Of a DNA stretch of 64,000 nt, positions 53,280-64,000 are shown one piece after another. Position numbers and translations under genes: made by a program. The notes under the pieces were generated by a model, which was given only the letters and a program-made list of their open reading frames with translations, was not told the origin of the DNA and did not search any database. The first letter of the stretch is position 1. Each line of letters begins with the position of its first letter. The stretch spans positions 9,052,001 through 9,116,000 of the forward strand of contig JBHGNT010000022.1 in NCBI GenBank assembly GCA_043228905.1, written 5' to 3'. Origin of the DNA: Azolla caroliniana. Its lineage: Eukaryota; Polypodiophyta.

Positions 53280-53640
53280 TCACATGCACAAGAACAATAC
53301 ATAACAGTAAATCGGGCACAACAGTCATTTTTCATCATAATAGTAAATCAAGCACAATAGCACAATAACCCTCAACAAGAACAATAAGAACAACAATTGG
53401 ACATAACAACCCTGAACATACTATAAGTTAGCTCAACAACAACAATACTACAAGTTGGCACAACAAAAATAGCACACAACAATCAATAACATTAAATCAG
53501 GCACAACTGTCAATTTTCATCATAACAGTAAATCAGGCACAATAACACGACAACCCTAAAGAAGAACAATAAGAACAATAAGAACAACAATTAGACATAA
53601 CAACCCTCAACATACTCTACAAAAACATGTTGTGATCAGA
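53280..53640. repeat. A-rich block, approximately 185-bp duplication
   Basis: GTAAATCRGGCACAAYAGTC...TTTTCATCATAAYAGTAAATCA, then ACAAYAACCCT..ACAAGAACAATAAGAACAAC, appears twice (about 53310-53415 and 53500-53610). AACAAGAACA-type simple sequence continues to about 54000. No gene seen from 53150 to 54300 apart from this. Confidence 0.6.
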
Positions 53641-54330
53641 AGACAAAACAACATATGTGAACCTGTACAAGATTCAAGCATGTACAAGACTATCTTTAAT
53701 ATGCACATAGGAGAAAAACACAAATATCAACAACAAATAAAACAACAACATTTAACTTCATCACAATAGCATTTAACTTCATTAACAAGAACAACACACC
53801 CTCTTTCCATATGTCGACATGTACAAAATTCAATAAAATGCCGAACATGAAACATAATGGTAACTCCTGATATGCAACATATACATGTCATCATAACAGT
53901 ACTAAATCAGGTAGGAAAGAACAGTAAGGACGACAAGAACCACAAGAACAACAAGAATAACAAAAAGGATAACCACAGATAGGCAAGAACAAGATCATTT
54001 AACAAAACCTACAAGAACATTGCATTGTACCATCATAGAACCCTCTTTCAATATGTCAACATGTACAAAATTCAAGCAAATGCAGAACATGACGTATGCA
54101 TGTACAAGACTCTCAAATTCAAGCAAAAACGACAACAACAGACAGAATCGAACATGTAGTAGAACATGAAGATAAGCCTAAAGCAAGATTACCTTCCCAG
54201 ATGCCGTTATGGTTGCAGATGTCGTTGCTGAAGTTGTGAAGTCGTTGTAGAGGGGACACATTTGAAGCACGGATTGCAAGCAAACGAACACACCAAGTAG
54301 AGGGAACACAATGAGCATAGTTCGTTGAAA

Positions 54331-54530
54331 GAGGTCGATGCAAAGATAACACGGTGAACAGAGAACACTTGGAGGTAGAGGGAACACGGCCAGTACATCA
54401 GAGGTCGATGCAAAGAGGACACGGTGAGCAAAGAACACCTGGAGGTAGACGGAACACGGCCAGCAGAGTAGAGGTCGATGCAAAGAGGACACGTTGAGTA
54501 GAGAACACCTAGAGGATGCAGATGGGTCAC
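54331..54530. repeat. 70-bp tandem repeat, about three units
   Basis: GAGGTCGATGCAAAGAGGAC starts at 54331, 54401 and 54471, exactly 70 bp apart, each followed by ACGGTGA.CA.AGAACACYTGG. ORFs through it on the minus strand are repeat translations, not genes. Confidence 0.85.
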
Positions 54531-54662
54531 GACAAGGAGAGTTTGCAGAGAACGTGGGTAAACAACGAGCGTATTGTTGTTGCAGAGAGGACACGACGAG
54601 CAGAGAACGTTTGGAGTTTGCGAAGTGAGCAGAAAATGTAGAGAAACCTATGCAGAAGGTGG

Positions 54663-54668
<6 letters not shown>

Positions 54669-54705
<37 letters not shown>

Positions 54706-54721
54706 TAACTAACTAACTAAC
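54669..54721. repeat. GA microsatellite and CTAA repeat
   Basis: An uninterrupted GA run (about 54669-54704) is followed by CTAACTAACTAACTAAC. Simple sequence next to the 70-bp repeat array. Nothing else is recognised between 54722 and 55090. Confidence 0.9.
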
Positions 54722-55089
54722 AGTTCAAGATTAATCGATGAGGCAAGAGAGAGAGTGAGTGGGAGAGAGACAGACAAGCTAATTGAATGATTGACTGACT
54801 GTTCGAGATCTTGTATAGTTAAGATCTCTGTACAACATTACCTAGGATTGTGAACCAACAACCTCAAATGAAATTGAGTACAAGAGGAACACTTGGACAC
54901 ATACATAACAGTGGAAGGATGTGCAATGTTTTTTCATATTTGAAATCCATTTTCATCCAATGTGACTTTGTGATCAACTTTTTAAACCCAAATATTGGAT
55001 TATTTTCACATTTTTAAGTTTTTCCTCATCGAATTAGTACTAAAATTTTGGCCAAAAGTTAGCACACCATAGCTTGCTTTAACCCTATG

Positions 55090-55615
55090 CATGTTGGCCG
55101 GTCGAGATGACCCAAGTGTGAAAAGGCTAAAAGACGATTACAGGCCAAATAAAAGACGGGTGGGGCCAGACGAGGAGTAGAGAGGAAAAAGTTTAAACGG
55201 CGCAATTAATTATTAGTAGTGGCGGTTCACGTTCTAAACATAATCGCCCATGTTCCCTATAAAAAGGGACATGGAAGGATGTAAAGGGTAATTGATGGTA
55301 ACGGTGTACTAAGTTGTGTCTTCTAATAGAAATATGATTTGCTTATACTCTGTCTCTGTGTAAAGAGTCCCATCTGTGTCAATCCTCTTTTAAGTGCTCA
55401 GTGTATCGTGCACGTAACCAGTCAGTTGTAGTCGGCTCGGGTCCAACTCTACACAGTCATAGTAGCTTGATTCGTAGTCACGCGTGTATTCATATATGTA
55501 TGCATTTTAGGTTTAGCGAAGGCAGGGAACTTGCCTATACCACCATCTCCCTACCACAAGACCTTGAGCCGGATACCGAAGGAACGAGTATTTAACATCT
55601 TGTTACCCTAAGCTA
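55090..55615 (+). repeat. Probable gypsy LTR remnant
   Basis: CCCTATAAAAAGGGA (TATA-like, near 55256), a leader, then ...GTTACCCTAAGCTAGTAACA followed by TTTTGGCACGCCTGG, the type of sequence found at LTR/leader junctions of plant gypsy elements. The left end is not defined. Confidence 0.45.
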
Positions 55616-56083
55616 GTAACACTTTTGGCACGCCTGGTCAATCTGTGAAGACACAGAGAACAACAAGGGGATGGATGGCGTATAGTTGACGAGGGAGCAA
55701 AGAGACGACTAGACGAAGCAAACCGCATACTCATGCAGACTCCCGACGCGCGACAGAAGTACCGCCCATGGAGTAGTCTCTATTGGACTTCTAGCAGAAA
55801 GACCACGAAGAAAGTGTGCTGGAATCCAAACTAACCAAGCAAACCCATCAAGCGTCGGAAGCCACTCGAAAGCGCAGTCCAAACCAGTAACGACTAGCGG
55901 TAGTTGTTCCGAGGTCAGTCACAACGGTGACCACACCCACCATACCATCGATCATGACAACAACCCAATCAGGGACACAATCGACGTCCAAGATTACGAT
56001 ACAATGTCGTACCCTTATCCCAGATACAATGGCAAAGCGGACGCGGAGGCACACGTACGAGTATTCGGCATCACGTTACCCTA
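55616..56083 (+). pseudogene. Gypsy gag remnant
   Basis: Short leader and gag start. In the frame ending near 56075 the sequence reads DVQDYDTMSYPYPRYNGKAD followed by AEAHVRVFGIT, the PRYNG..D...H...F motif of plant gypsy gag, then a stop. The next bases GTTACCCTAAGTTGGTAACAC repeat the LTR end at 55594-55616, so gag was joined to LTR sequence by deletion or recombination. Confidence 0.6.
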
Positions 56084-56465
56084 AGTTGGTAACACAATCG
56101 AGTGTTTGTTGTGTATGTGTAATGTATATGAGTGTGAGTGAGGATGAGTATGAGTATGTGTATGAACACATGCACACTTATGTACATGTGTACAAGAATG
56201 TAACGGTCTTTTTGTAATGGTCATATAATGTAACCGTTATATGATGTACTATATAAACCCCCTAGGCTCTATCCCCCACCCATAAACACTTGGCATGCCC
56301 TACAGTTGACCCTCCCTTTGAGAGGAAGTCTATCCCTCACTCTCCCTCTCTGTCACTAATCTCTCACTCTCCCTCTTTGGGTGTATGCATGTCTCTGTGT
56401 TAGGTTTGTCTCTGTGTTGATTTGTGCATGGACTCTCTGTGTGAGAGCCAAAAGTACAAAAAATG
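56084..56465 (+). repeat. Candidate copia-type solo LTR
   Basis: Contains ACTATATAAACCCCC (near 56250), a CT-rich leader, and ends just before ATGGTATCTGATATTAG (56463 on), which resembles a decayed TGGTATCAGAGC primer site. Ends are uncertain and no coding remnant follows. Confidence 0.35.
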
Positions 56466-56837
56466 GTATCTGATATTAGTTGTGCAAATGATTATGTGAA
56501 TGTGGAATCATTAGTGGAATGCAATGCTGAAAATAATTGTGCAAATGGATGCGAATGTGGAGTCAAAATTTATCCATGAAATGCCTTCATAAACTTTTGT
56601 TCATGCATCAAAAAGTAAAAAATTGAAAGTAGACAATGATAAACCCTTAAAAAGGTCAAGGCAAAAGTAACTTGATCAAAATGCAAACATGAGGTTTTTT
56701 TTTTGTAGAGGATGTACCGGATGTAAAAGTGGGAAGTGCATATTTTCGTGACATGATAAAAGTGGGAAGTGTATATTTATGAATGTACTCAATATATGAT
56801 AGAATAAATAAACCACATTGAAGATGTAAATCATATA

Positions 56838-57472
56838 ATGCTTGATGAAATTAGTGGAATATGTACGCAAAAATGGACAATGCTACACTCACCATTGCAT
56901 GCAACTGACTTTATTGTGCATCCAATTTGGAGAGAAAAAATTCAAGATATGGATGACAAGGTCAATACAAGTTGGATGGAAACTATTATGCGTTATACTA
57001 ATGGTGATGTACATCTATCTAGTGTTTTATTTGATGAATTCTATGCTTATAGAACTCAAGAAAAAAGTACATTTCAAGTTCTTATGGCAAATGATCCAAC
57101 TAGAATGCATAATGCAATTAAGTGGTGGGAAACATTTGGAACATGCACTCCAAACTTAAATAGACTTGCAATTCGTGTGCTTTCTCAAGGTTCATGTGCA
57201 TCTTCTCGTGATAGAAATTGGAGCACATTCTCATTGATACATACAAAAAGAAGAAATACATTGATTCATGCTCACGTTGAGAAATTGGTTTATATACATA
57301 CAAATCATTGTCTGCCTTAAAGTAACATTAGATATGATCAACAAAGAATATGAATAAGATGATGAGAGGCTTTTAAGAATGCAAAAACCAAGCTAATGAT
57401 GAAAATGATGAAGGTCATGAGGATATTATTGATGAGCTTGAAGATATGGACGATAGTGCATAGACTCTTACA
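56838..57472 (+). pseudogene. hAT-type transposase C-terminal remnant
   Basis: The ORF from 56838 contains HPIWREKIQDMDDKVNTSWM, MANDPTRMHNAIKWWETFGT, then LNRLAIRVLSQGSCASSRDR and NWSTFSLIHTKRRNTL...KLVYIHTN. The W(W)..FG, L..LA.R.LSQ..ASS..RNWSTF..IHTK.RN pattern is the C-terminal dimerisation region of hAT-family transposases. Beyond the stop at 57318-57320 a shifted frame keeps an acidic tail (ANDENDEGHEDIIDELEDMD). N-terminal domains and terminal inverted repeats were not found. Could be a decayed transposon or part of a domesticated gene. Confidence 0.75.
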
Positions 57473-57479
57473 TTTAGAA

Positions 57480-58197
57480 GTGTTACTTAAAAGTTCATAG
57501 GTAGAAATTAGATTATATTGGTTCATAAACTATTTAATTAAAACTTTTCTTATGTTTGTGTGATTTTGAAGACCTTTTATATTTCTATTAAAGAGTGATT
57601 GCTCTTTTTTTAGTGAATTAATTAACTTTTATTATATAAATTTATTTTGCCAAACAAACGGTTTTATAATATTCTTGGGGCAATTTCTTATTCTCGAATA
57701 TGCAAGTATCACATGAAAAATATCCAATGTGTCAATCTATGGCAACAATTAAAAAAAGTTGAATGATACATTTCTATTATCGCACATATTCCTTCAATTT
57801 TGTAAGATCAACAAAAGGTTATTTTGCAAGGAATTTCCATTACAAGACCAAGCTCCTAACTGAACTTTTGTACAAAGTAGAAAACTTAGCCCTGAGAAGT
57901 ATGATATTGTATTCAACATCATTAATAAATTAGCTTTTATGCACATGTCCTCCAAAGATAACAAAAACCCATTATCTCTCTATTAAATACAAAAACAGGT
58001 CATACCAATTATGGATGCCATTGGGTTTGTCAAGTTAAACGTTTTACGTTAATAATACCTTTACTGCCTCTGACTTTAGATTTCTCATCATAATTTGTGG
58101 TATTTACATAGTCGTCAGTATTCTATCTGGAGGGAAATTCACAATTCATTGATGACCCTAAGGAAAATTTCCTTCTATTTGCACAATTCCTAAATAT
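57480..58197. other. AT-rich intergenic stretch, includes the 3' flank of the HUB gene
   Basis: No coding or repeat structure that I can support. The part next to 58198 should hold the 3' UTR of the minus-strand HUB gene. Confidence 0.5.
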
Positions 58198-61100
58198 CTA
58201 AATGTATACATTCCGAACATCATTTTGCCCAAACAGGATTCCACAGCTAGGACATTTTCTATGCCTCGTCTCCAGGTTTCTTTGTATACAAGGGCTACAA
58301 AATAGATGAAAGCATTTTGTAATGACAACCTACATACAAGAAATATCTCAATGTTAGTTATAGTCATGTTTTAGCTGTAGAAAAAAGGCAATAATTAATT
58401 AAAACAAAATTTCACTACGGAAATTTGCCGAAATATCCCTAATTTTTCATAAAATCCCTAAAATATTGCCAATACTAATTCAAAATTCCCAAAATACTCC
58501 TTGTTCAGAATTACAAGACTGCTGCACAATTTCCCTATCTACAAACTAACAATAGAGATATAATAGTCTCTCTTTACAATTTCCATACTCTGCATATACA
58601 TCCTGCATTCAATTACAAAATACTTCTGTAAGTACATACTTACTTCCTTTGGTCGATTGTGGCATACACTGCATTTAAGAATAGCCTTGTACTCATCGAT
58701 TTCGTCTTGTAGTTTCTCCACAAGATGCCTACAATCGTTGCTTGCATTTGCACGGGATGCCCTTGTATTTAAAATTGCTAGTTCTTCTTCAATCCTCTTC
58801 CTCTCAAACCTTGTCAACAAAGGTCAAAATATAAGAAAAAGAAATATAATTTCTTAGTTATCATCGCAAGCTATATTAGCAAAACCCAGAATATCAGAAA
58901 TTTTGAAATACATCCTTTCCCTGGGTTAAAATATTTTTATACATACCGCTCCCTTTCAAGCTCTGCCTCGGCATCCCTAATCTTACTCCGGTGCTTGTGA
59001 AGTTCTTTGCGAGCAATCTGTAGTGACTGTTTAGAATTAACAAGCTCCTTTTCTGTATCTACAAACTTCCTTTTTGCCTGTTCCAGGGCATTGATATACT
59101 GCCTATTCTCATCCATAACCTTGCCAACCTGTTCTGAGTATGTCCGAACCTACAAGATCAAGATTAAATTAAAAATATTTCCATTATTTGGTGTAACTAT
59201 ATAGAACTACTAGACGTGAATCCATGTAGTTTTTGCACATACATGTTCTTCCAGCCGTGCAGCTCTTTGCTTATAGCATTCACCTAAAATATTGATTTGC
59301 TTCAGACGATTTGTCAATATTTGCTTTTGCTCAATAAGCGAGGCATATACTTGCTTTGTTTTGAAGCTCTCAAAAATCAACTGCTCAATAAAATACAGTT
59401 AATAAAGCTAATATATATATATATATATTCAAAAGTTGCCAACTATGCAAAGCACAGCGTTTGCTATGAATGCCAATGCGCACACAGAAGGATTGACAAA
59501 ACCTCTGGACCTTCAAATTGTAGTCATCCCTTTCTGAAATTTGCTGGAGTAGACGCTGATTTTGTGTTTGCATATCCTCATAAGCTTGACCAATTGTCTA
59601 CTCAAATTTCCAATCAGGTATTATAATTAGAGAGTATAGAATGTTTTTCATAAAAATACAAGAAATGTAAGAGTAACAAGTTGACCTCAATCTCAGCAAG
59701 ATAGGCATCTCCTTCCTCAGTCTTCATTCTTAACATATCATTTGCATCAATAACCTCCCTATATGATGTGTTCATCAGTATCTTCAATTTATATCCAAGA
59801 AAGCACCAATACAAAAACACAATAAGAGGAAGACCTTTCAGATGCATCTAATTTCTGCCTTAGTTCTGCAACCTCAGCCTCTGCCATGGCAAGCCTTTGT
59901 TGGCAAGCTGCCTCAGCTTCGATTGCTTCCTTTACCTTAAGCTCCAAGCTGTGCTCATCAATAGCTGTCTTCAACCTTTCCACTTGAGCCCAAGCTCTAC
60001 ACTCTGCTTGCTTCAACTCTCTTGCATCCCTGAGGTTCAACATTATGGAACATTTCATAAGTGATCACAACGTATACTCATATTCAAAAAGTTAAAATGA
60101 GATTCAATACTTATGACTAAATCCTGGAACTTTCAAATGTTTCTCAGATTTTAATCTATTACAAATTCAACATGTGTTTATTTCATGCCTGAAATCCTTA
60201 CTTTGAATCCGTAGACTCTCTCCCATACATATCAATAATCAGCTTTAATTCCTCTTCACTTTCCCGTAGAAGTCTTGCCTATGCAAAATATGAGTTATTT
60301 CCATCTAAATTACGTAAAAATGAAAGTAAGCAGACAGCAAGTAATACCTCTTCATTCATGGCATTTATTTCTGAAGATTGTCCTGCAATTTTTTCAGCCA
60401 GAATTTTACATTCATTTGTCTGCACACAAACTGAGGCTTAAACATGGTTCTCTGCAACCACGTGAGGATAACATAAAAAAGTTGTGATTTTTACTTTTCT
60501 ATCTAAAATTTCGTTCATTGATTTGACAGCTGCTCTAAGAGAGTATAATCCACATGTAGCCTGTTTATGTTGATTCAATTGCTGCTGCATCATCCGCATC
60601 TCCTTATGTAATGTTGAAACCACAATTTTAAATTCAGCAACTTCATCTTTGCTCTCTGCGAAAAGGGGAGTCAAAACACTGCAACTACAATATAAACATT
60701 TATATCAATTAGGAACACCAGTTGAAGAATCATTTGTATAAATCCTACCTGAAGAAAGAGTTGCTTTTTCTACTCTTGCTTGCAATTCTGCTTTCTCTGC
60801 CAGGTATTTTTCCAAGTTTGTCTCCAATTCCGCCACTCTAGCCTTTAGGATGTTGTTCAGTTTTTCTGTTGCCTCTTTCTCCTCGACCTTAAGAAGTTTC
60901 TCCTTTTCAAGATGGCCATAGTGATCACGCTCTACCTATGCAAACAGAACTACTCTGCAATCATTACAATTATACGAAAACCTACAAAACAAATGGACTA
61001 CACGTCAATAAAAATAGGGAAAAACTCCCCAATACCCCTAAGTGATGCTTCATTTCCCCAAATGCACTTAAGTGTTGTTCCCCAAATGCCCTAGGTCAAT

Positions 61101-63405
61101 CTCCCTCAAGAAATTATATCTGCTGCTAGAGAGTGGTCAATTCAAAACCAGAAATTATGCAGTTGGGGAAGTAAAGAAAACGTTGGGAGTATTTTGGAGT
61201 TCTTCCCATAATAATATTACTTGTGCCTCTTCCACCAGTGACTGACAGTGCTCCAGCTCTGCTCGTAAACATTCAGCTTCTTCTAGCAATTCAACATAAG
61301 GAGCAGAAGCCAAGATGTGATTCTCATCACTAAAAGATTCCTGAAACATATCAGCTTGTAAGCTTTAATCAGCAAAAGGGAGAATGAAGTATTGTGTATT
61401 CAGCATAGGATACGTGAGATAACCTGAATTGTAAGAATCTGCTGGGAGATTCTCAATTTCTCTTGTTGTATTTCCTTCAGCTCGTCTAGCCTCTGTGCAG
61501 CTGCATTCTGGAGGAGAAATTTTGTAAATCAATTTACGATACAGCTCCATTAAAATTATGGGAAACACAACATCTCAAAACATTTAAAAAAATCATTCAA
61601 TTTATGTAAAAGATGAAACCAGGAAGCACCTTTGCCTCTTGTAATGCAGCTTCTAGCTCCTTACTTTCTTTGGATATTGCATCTCTAGATCCTGACATTG
61701 ATCTACAATCCTTCTGATTCCTCATTGCAGCCAATTTACGCCTACTTGTCTCCAGGTCAGCTAAAGTCTCCTCCAGGTCACCTTTCAATCGATTCAAGTG
61801 GGCTTGATTACTATTATGGCATTCTTTGCATGAGTTTATTTCAGAAACCAGTTCCACATGTTTAGCATCAAGGGATTCCACAACCAATCTCAGGGTCTTG
61901 ATCTCTGACCTCATGTCCTTAAAAATTATATCTAATTGTTGCACATACTCTGTGAAAGATGAAGCAAAATTCAAATAGCATTAGCATCCCTCACCATTAG
62001 AGCTTAAACGGCAATATGATAAGTCAATTAAAAACATCTAAAGCGAACAAAATTTTCTTAATGATTTCTAACAAATTTTCTTAATGATCAGCAACAGTTC
62101 AGTTCAATTTCGTTTGATTCAAGAATGTCAAAAACGAACCAGTTTGAAACCGAACCGTTTAAAATTTTGGAAACTTGAACCTAACCGAACCACGAAACCA
62201 TTTGAACCAAAACCGTTTTAAAAAATCAAACCATTAAAACCGCAGTTTTATGGTTCGGTTTCGGTTTTTAATTTAGGTCAAAATTCAATTTTAAATTTTA
62301 AATTTTTTCATTATTTTAATTTTTTATTTTTCAAAATTTTAAAGATTTTCCTAAAATGTGAATTAGGCTTAAAATTTTAAACAAATCTTAAGAAATTAAA
62401 AAAATTAAAAAACCATTAAACGGTTTAAACTGTGGTTTCTAACCGTTGAAACCGAACCATTCACCCCCCAAACCAAAACCGAACCATTAAAAAAACTCAA
62501 ACCTGAACCGAACCGTTTAAACCATTAAGCCGTTAAGCCATGGTTTCGCAGTTCGGTTCGGTTCAAACTGAACCCGTTTCCGACTGTTAGATCAAGCCCC
62601 TAACAACCTTTCCCCCTTCAGCAGTATACTAGAACCTCAGCATCCTTCCAATAATTCAATACTCCCATGGTTTCTCTGATAGATAGATGCTACTTCAATG
62701 CATCTGATTAAAATAATATGTTCATACTCACATGATTTCTCTGACCAATAGATGCTAATCCAACTCCTACACTTAAATATTATTGTTCATCCAGTAATCA
62801 GCCCCCACTCAACCTTCCTGAGATAATTCCCCGGTAATGTCGAACACAGGAAACTGCTGAAATATAGCTCCAAGGACCCTCACCCTCACAACCCTTCCAT
62901 TCATTTGAAGAAAATAGTCATCTAAACAAACCCCCGAAACATCTCATATACCAGGAAGGCCAAAAACCAATAGGATCAAGAAAATCACCTTCCGATGACA
63001 TTTCCGTTCCTATTGCTGAGAAAAGTTGTGCATTCTTAGTATTTTCTGTGTCAATAGCTTGGAGTAGATTTTCTAAAAGTTCTAATGTGGAAGCTTCACG
63101 TTGCTCAACTGCACGTTCAATAGATAGAGAACCATTGCAGTTGCCATTACTTGAAATACCACCACTGTGTAAAAAACGGTGAAGAAACATCTCCTCGGGT
63201 GCTATAGAAACTGTCTTTTCCTCTGCAATTTCCAATAGGACCTTTGTTTAACAAACCCTTCAATAATTTAATTCCATGTCCCTCCAAAAACTCACACTTT
63301 TTACAAAAAAAAGGTACCTTCTAGAGAACATGATGATTTAAGAACTTTAAGTCCATCAATAGGTGCATTGGCTCTTGCAAGAAGAAGCTCCAGATTTTCC
63401 TCAAG
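58198..63405 (-). CDS. HUB: E3 ubiquitin ligase BRE1/HUB (histone H2B mono-ubiquitination), 16 exons, N-terminus beyond the modelled exons
   Basis: Exons 5'-3': 63405-63318, 63222-62989, 61949-61630, 61507-61424, 61340-61221, 60935-60749, 60655-60495, 60419-60348, 60278-60202, 60029-59835, 59758-59686, 59597-59511, 59380-59243, 59149-58947, 58809-58644, 58329-58198. All inner junctions are GT-AG, phases agree, and the sum is 2337 bp (778 codons plus TAG). The protein is almost all coiled coil and follows the plant HUB1/HUB2 order: CGLYSLRAAVKSMNEILDRK, LKLIIDMYGRESTDSKDARE, ECRAWAQVERLKTAIDEHSL, AEAEVAELRQKLDASE, NQRLLQQISERDDYNLK. The C-terminus is a complete C3HC4 RING: CSVCHNRPKEVVITKCFHLF, CSPC, then RHRKCPSCGILFGQNDV. 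The family acts as a nuclear dimer with an E2 to mono-ubiquitinate H2B during transcription. Family length is about 870-900, so roughly 100 residues are missing upstream. HUB1 versus HUB2 cannot be told. Confidence 0.93.
62100..62585. repeat. Fold-back (MITE-like) element in a HUB intron
   Basis: Lies in the intron 61950-62988. The left side has CAGTTCAGTTCAATTTCGTTTG and many AACCGAACCGTTT motifs. The right side carries the complements (GGTTTCGCAGTTCGGTTCGGTTCAAACTG). The centre is AT-rich (62280-62410). Long imperfect inverted arms suggest a non-autonomous DNA transposon. No clear target duplication was fixed. Confidence 0.6.
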
Positions 63406-64000
63406 CTGAAAGACAAGGAAATTTTCTCGGTAAGACTATGAAAATATCTGAGTTTGAATAAATCACTTGATGTGCTTACGTGACTTGACTTGGGATCATG
63501 AATAATGTGGCATACTCTTGATGAAACTTTACCAACAAAATGAATCACTGAAATATAAAGCAAATAGAATGAATGTAGTAATACTTTGGTCTGTTGATAA
63601 GAGAATAGTAGTCAAAAATCTTCTTAAGCTTCCGTAAATTTAGACCAAACACTTAATAGTCTACAATGCGAGATTATAATCTGCACATATGCATGGGTAA
63701 AAGATGTAACACAATGGTGCTTTTGTAACATTGATTAGAAATACAGCTAGCATGGTTCGACATTAAGGGTTGACAGAAGAGAATCTTGCGATTAGCAAAG
63801 AATCTCATGCACTCTCTAGAACAAAATTCAGATATAAATATCAATATAAATTTCCACTGACAAGCATGCCTACTATGCCCAACATTCCAAAAGCACAGTG
63901 CCTTCCTCAGGACACAGCTTCTTTCATACCAATGTATTGCACTAGGACAACTGTGAAGCCATTCATCATCTTCAATCTAAGTTTTGAGCTCTTAATTTCC
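63406..64000 (-). other. Unresolved upstream part of the HUB gene
   Basis: Should contain an intron and possibly more N-terminal exons. A possible exon bounded by TTTCAG (about 63554, complement) and CACGTAAG (about 63478) gives IHFVGKVSSRVCHIIHDPKS, which does not resemble HUB proteins, so I do not call it. Nothing else is clear to the window end. Confidence 0.4.

Noticed and set aside
54119-54594. Minus-strand Cys/Ser/Leu-rich ORFs
   Set aside because: They are translations of the 70-bp tandem repeat array.
63321-63563. 80-codon minus-strand ORF as a HUB exon
   Set aside because: Its frame differs from the exon at 63318-63405, which continues correctly into the next HUB exon; the upstream part has no resemblance to HUB proteins.
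1-64000. CRISPR arrays, rRNA genes, bacterial operons or viral genes
   Set aside because: Direct repeats here are LTRs or minisatellites without spacer structure; no rRNA sequence was recognised, and all coding is plant-type retroelement or intron-containing.

Overview
The window is a plant-type nuclear locus: about 50 kb of Ty1/copia and Ty3/gypsy retrotransposons nested inside each other, followed by a gene-bearing right end. A streptophyte (land plant or close algal relative) is suggested by copia primer sites matching initiator tRNA-Met (TGGTATCAGAGC), four Arabidopsis-type CCCTAAA telomere units at 35319, and an intron-rich plant-style HUB/BRE1 gene at the right edge. The species cannot be fixed from the sequence.

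Layout. 1-2.63 kb: the end of an unidentified LTR element with a coiled-coil ORF, sitting in the integrase of copia A (2.64-4.15 kb), which has lost its reverse transcriptase. 4.15-4.54 kb: a gypsy integrase scrap cut by copia A' (minus, 4543-7238). A' is cut by copia B (plus, from 7239), the host of the main nest. B contains copia C in its gag (8093-13597; C carries a 717-bp solo LTR). B's pol contains gypsy G0 (15992-34259), G0's 3' LTR contains gypsy G1 (16373-30049), and G1's integrase contains gypsy G4 (17708-24479, opposite strand). B's 3' LTR is split by gypsy G3 (35841-41921) and by a solo LTR (41984-42623). Then come copia D (42939-45914) and copia E (minus, 45915-51464).

51.5-58.2 kb is AT-rich and repeat-rich, with a broken unknown gene (minus, about 52.2-53.1 kb), a gypsy gag/LTR remnant, a candidate solo LTR and a hAT transposase remnant. 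58198-63405 (minus) holds 16 exons, 778 codons plus the stop, of a RING-type histone H2B mono-ubiquitin ligase. It is the only clearly functional-looking host gene, and its N-terminus runs toward or past the right edge.

The most informative signals are in the gypsy family. All four insertions have 4-bp target duplications centred on CG. The 18-nt primer site ends exactly at tRNA position 59, and G4 carries a copy of further tRNA sequence followed by an inverted piece of gag. The approximately 1-kb LTRs carry an antisense tRNA-like A-box/B-box motif. Most premature stops in the nest fit C-to-T (or G-to-A) decay, often CAG to TAG.
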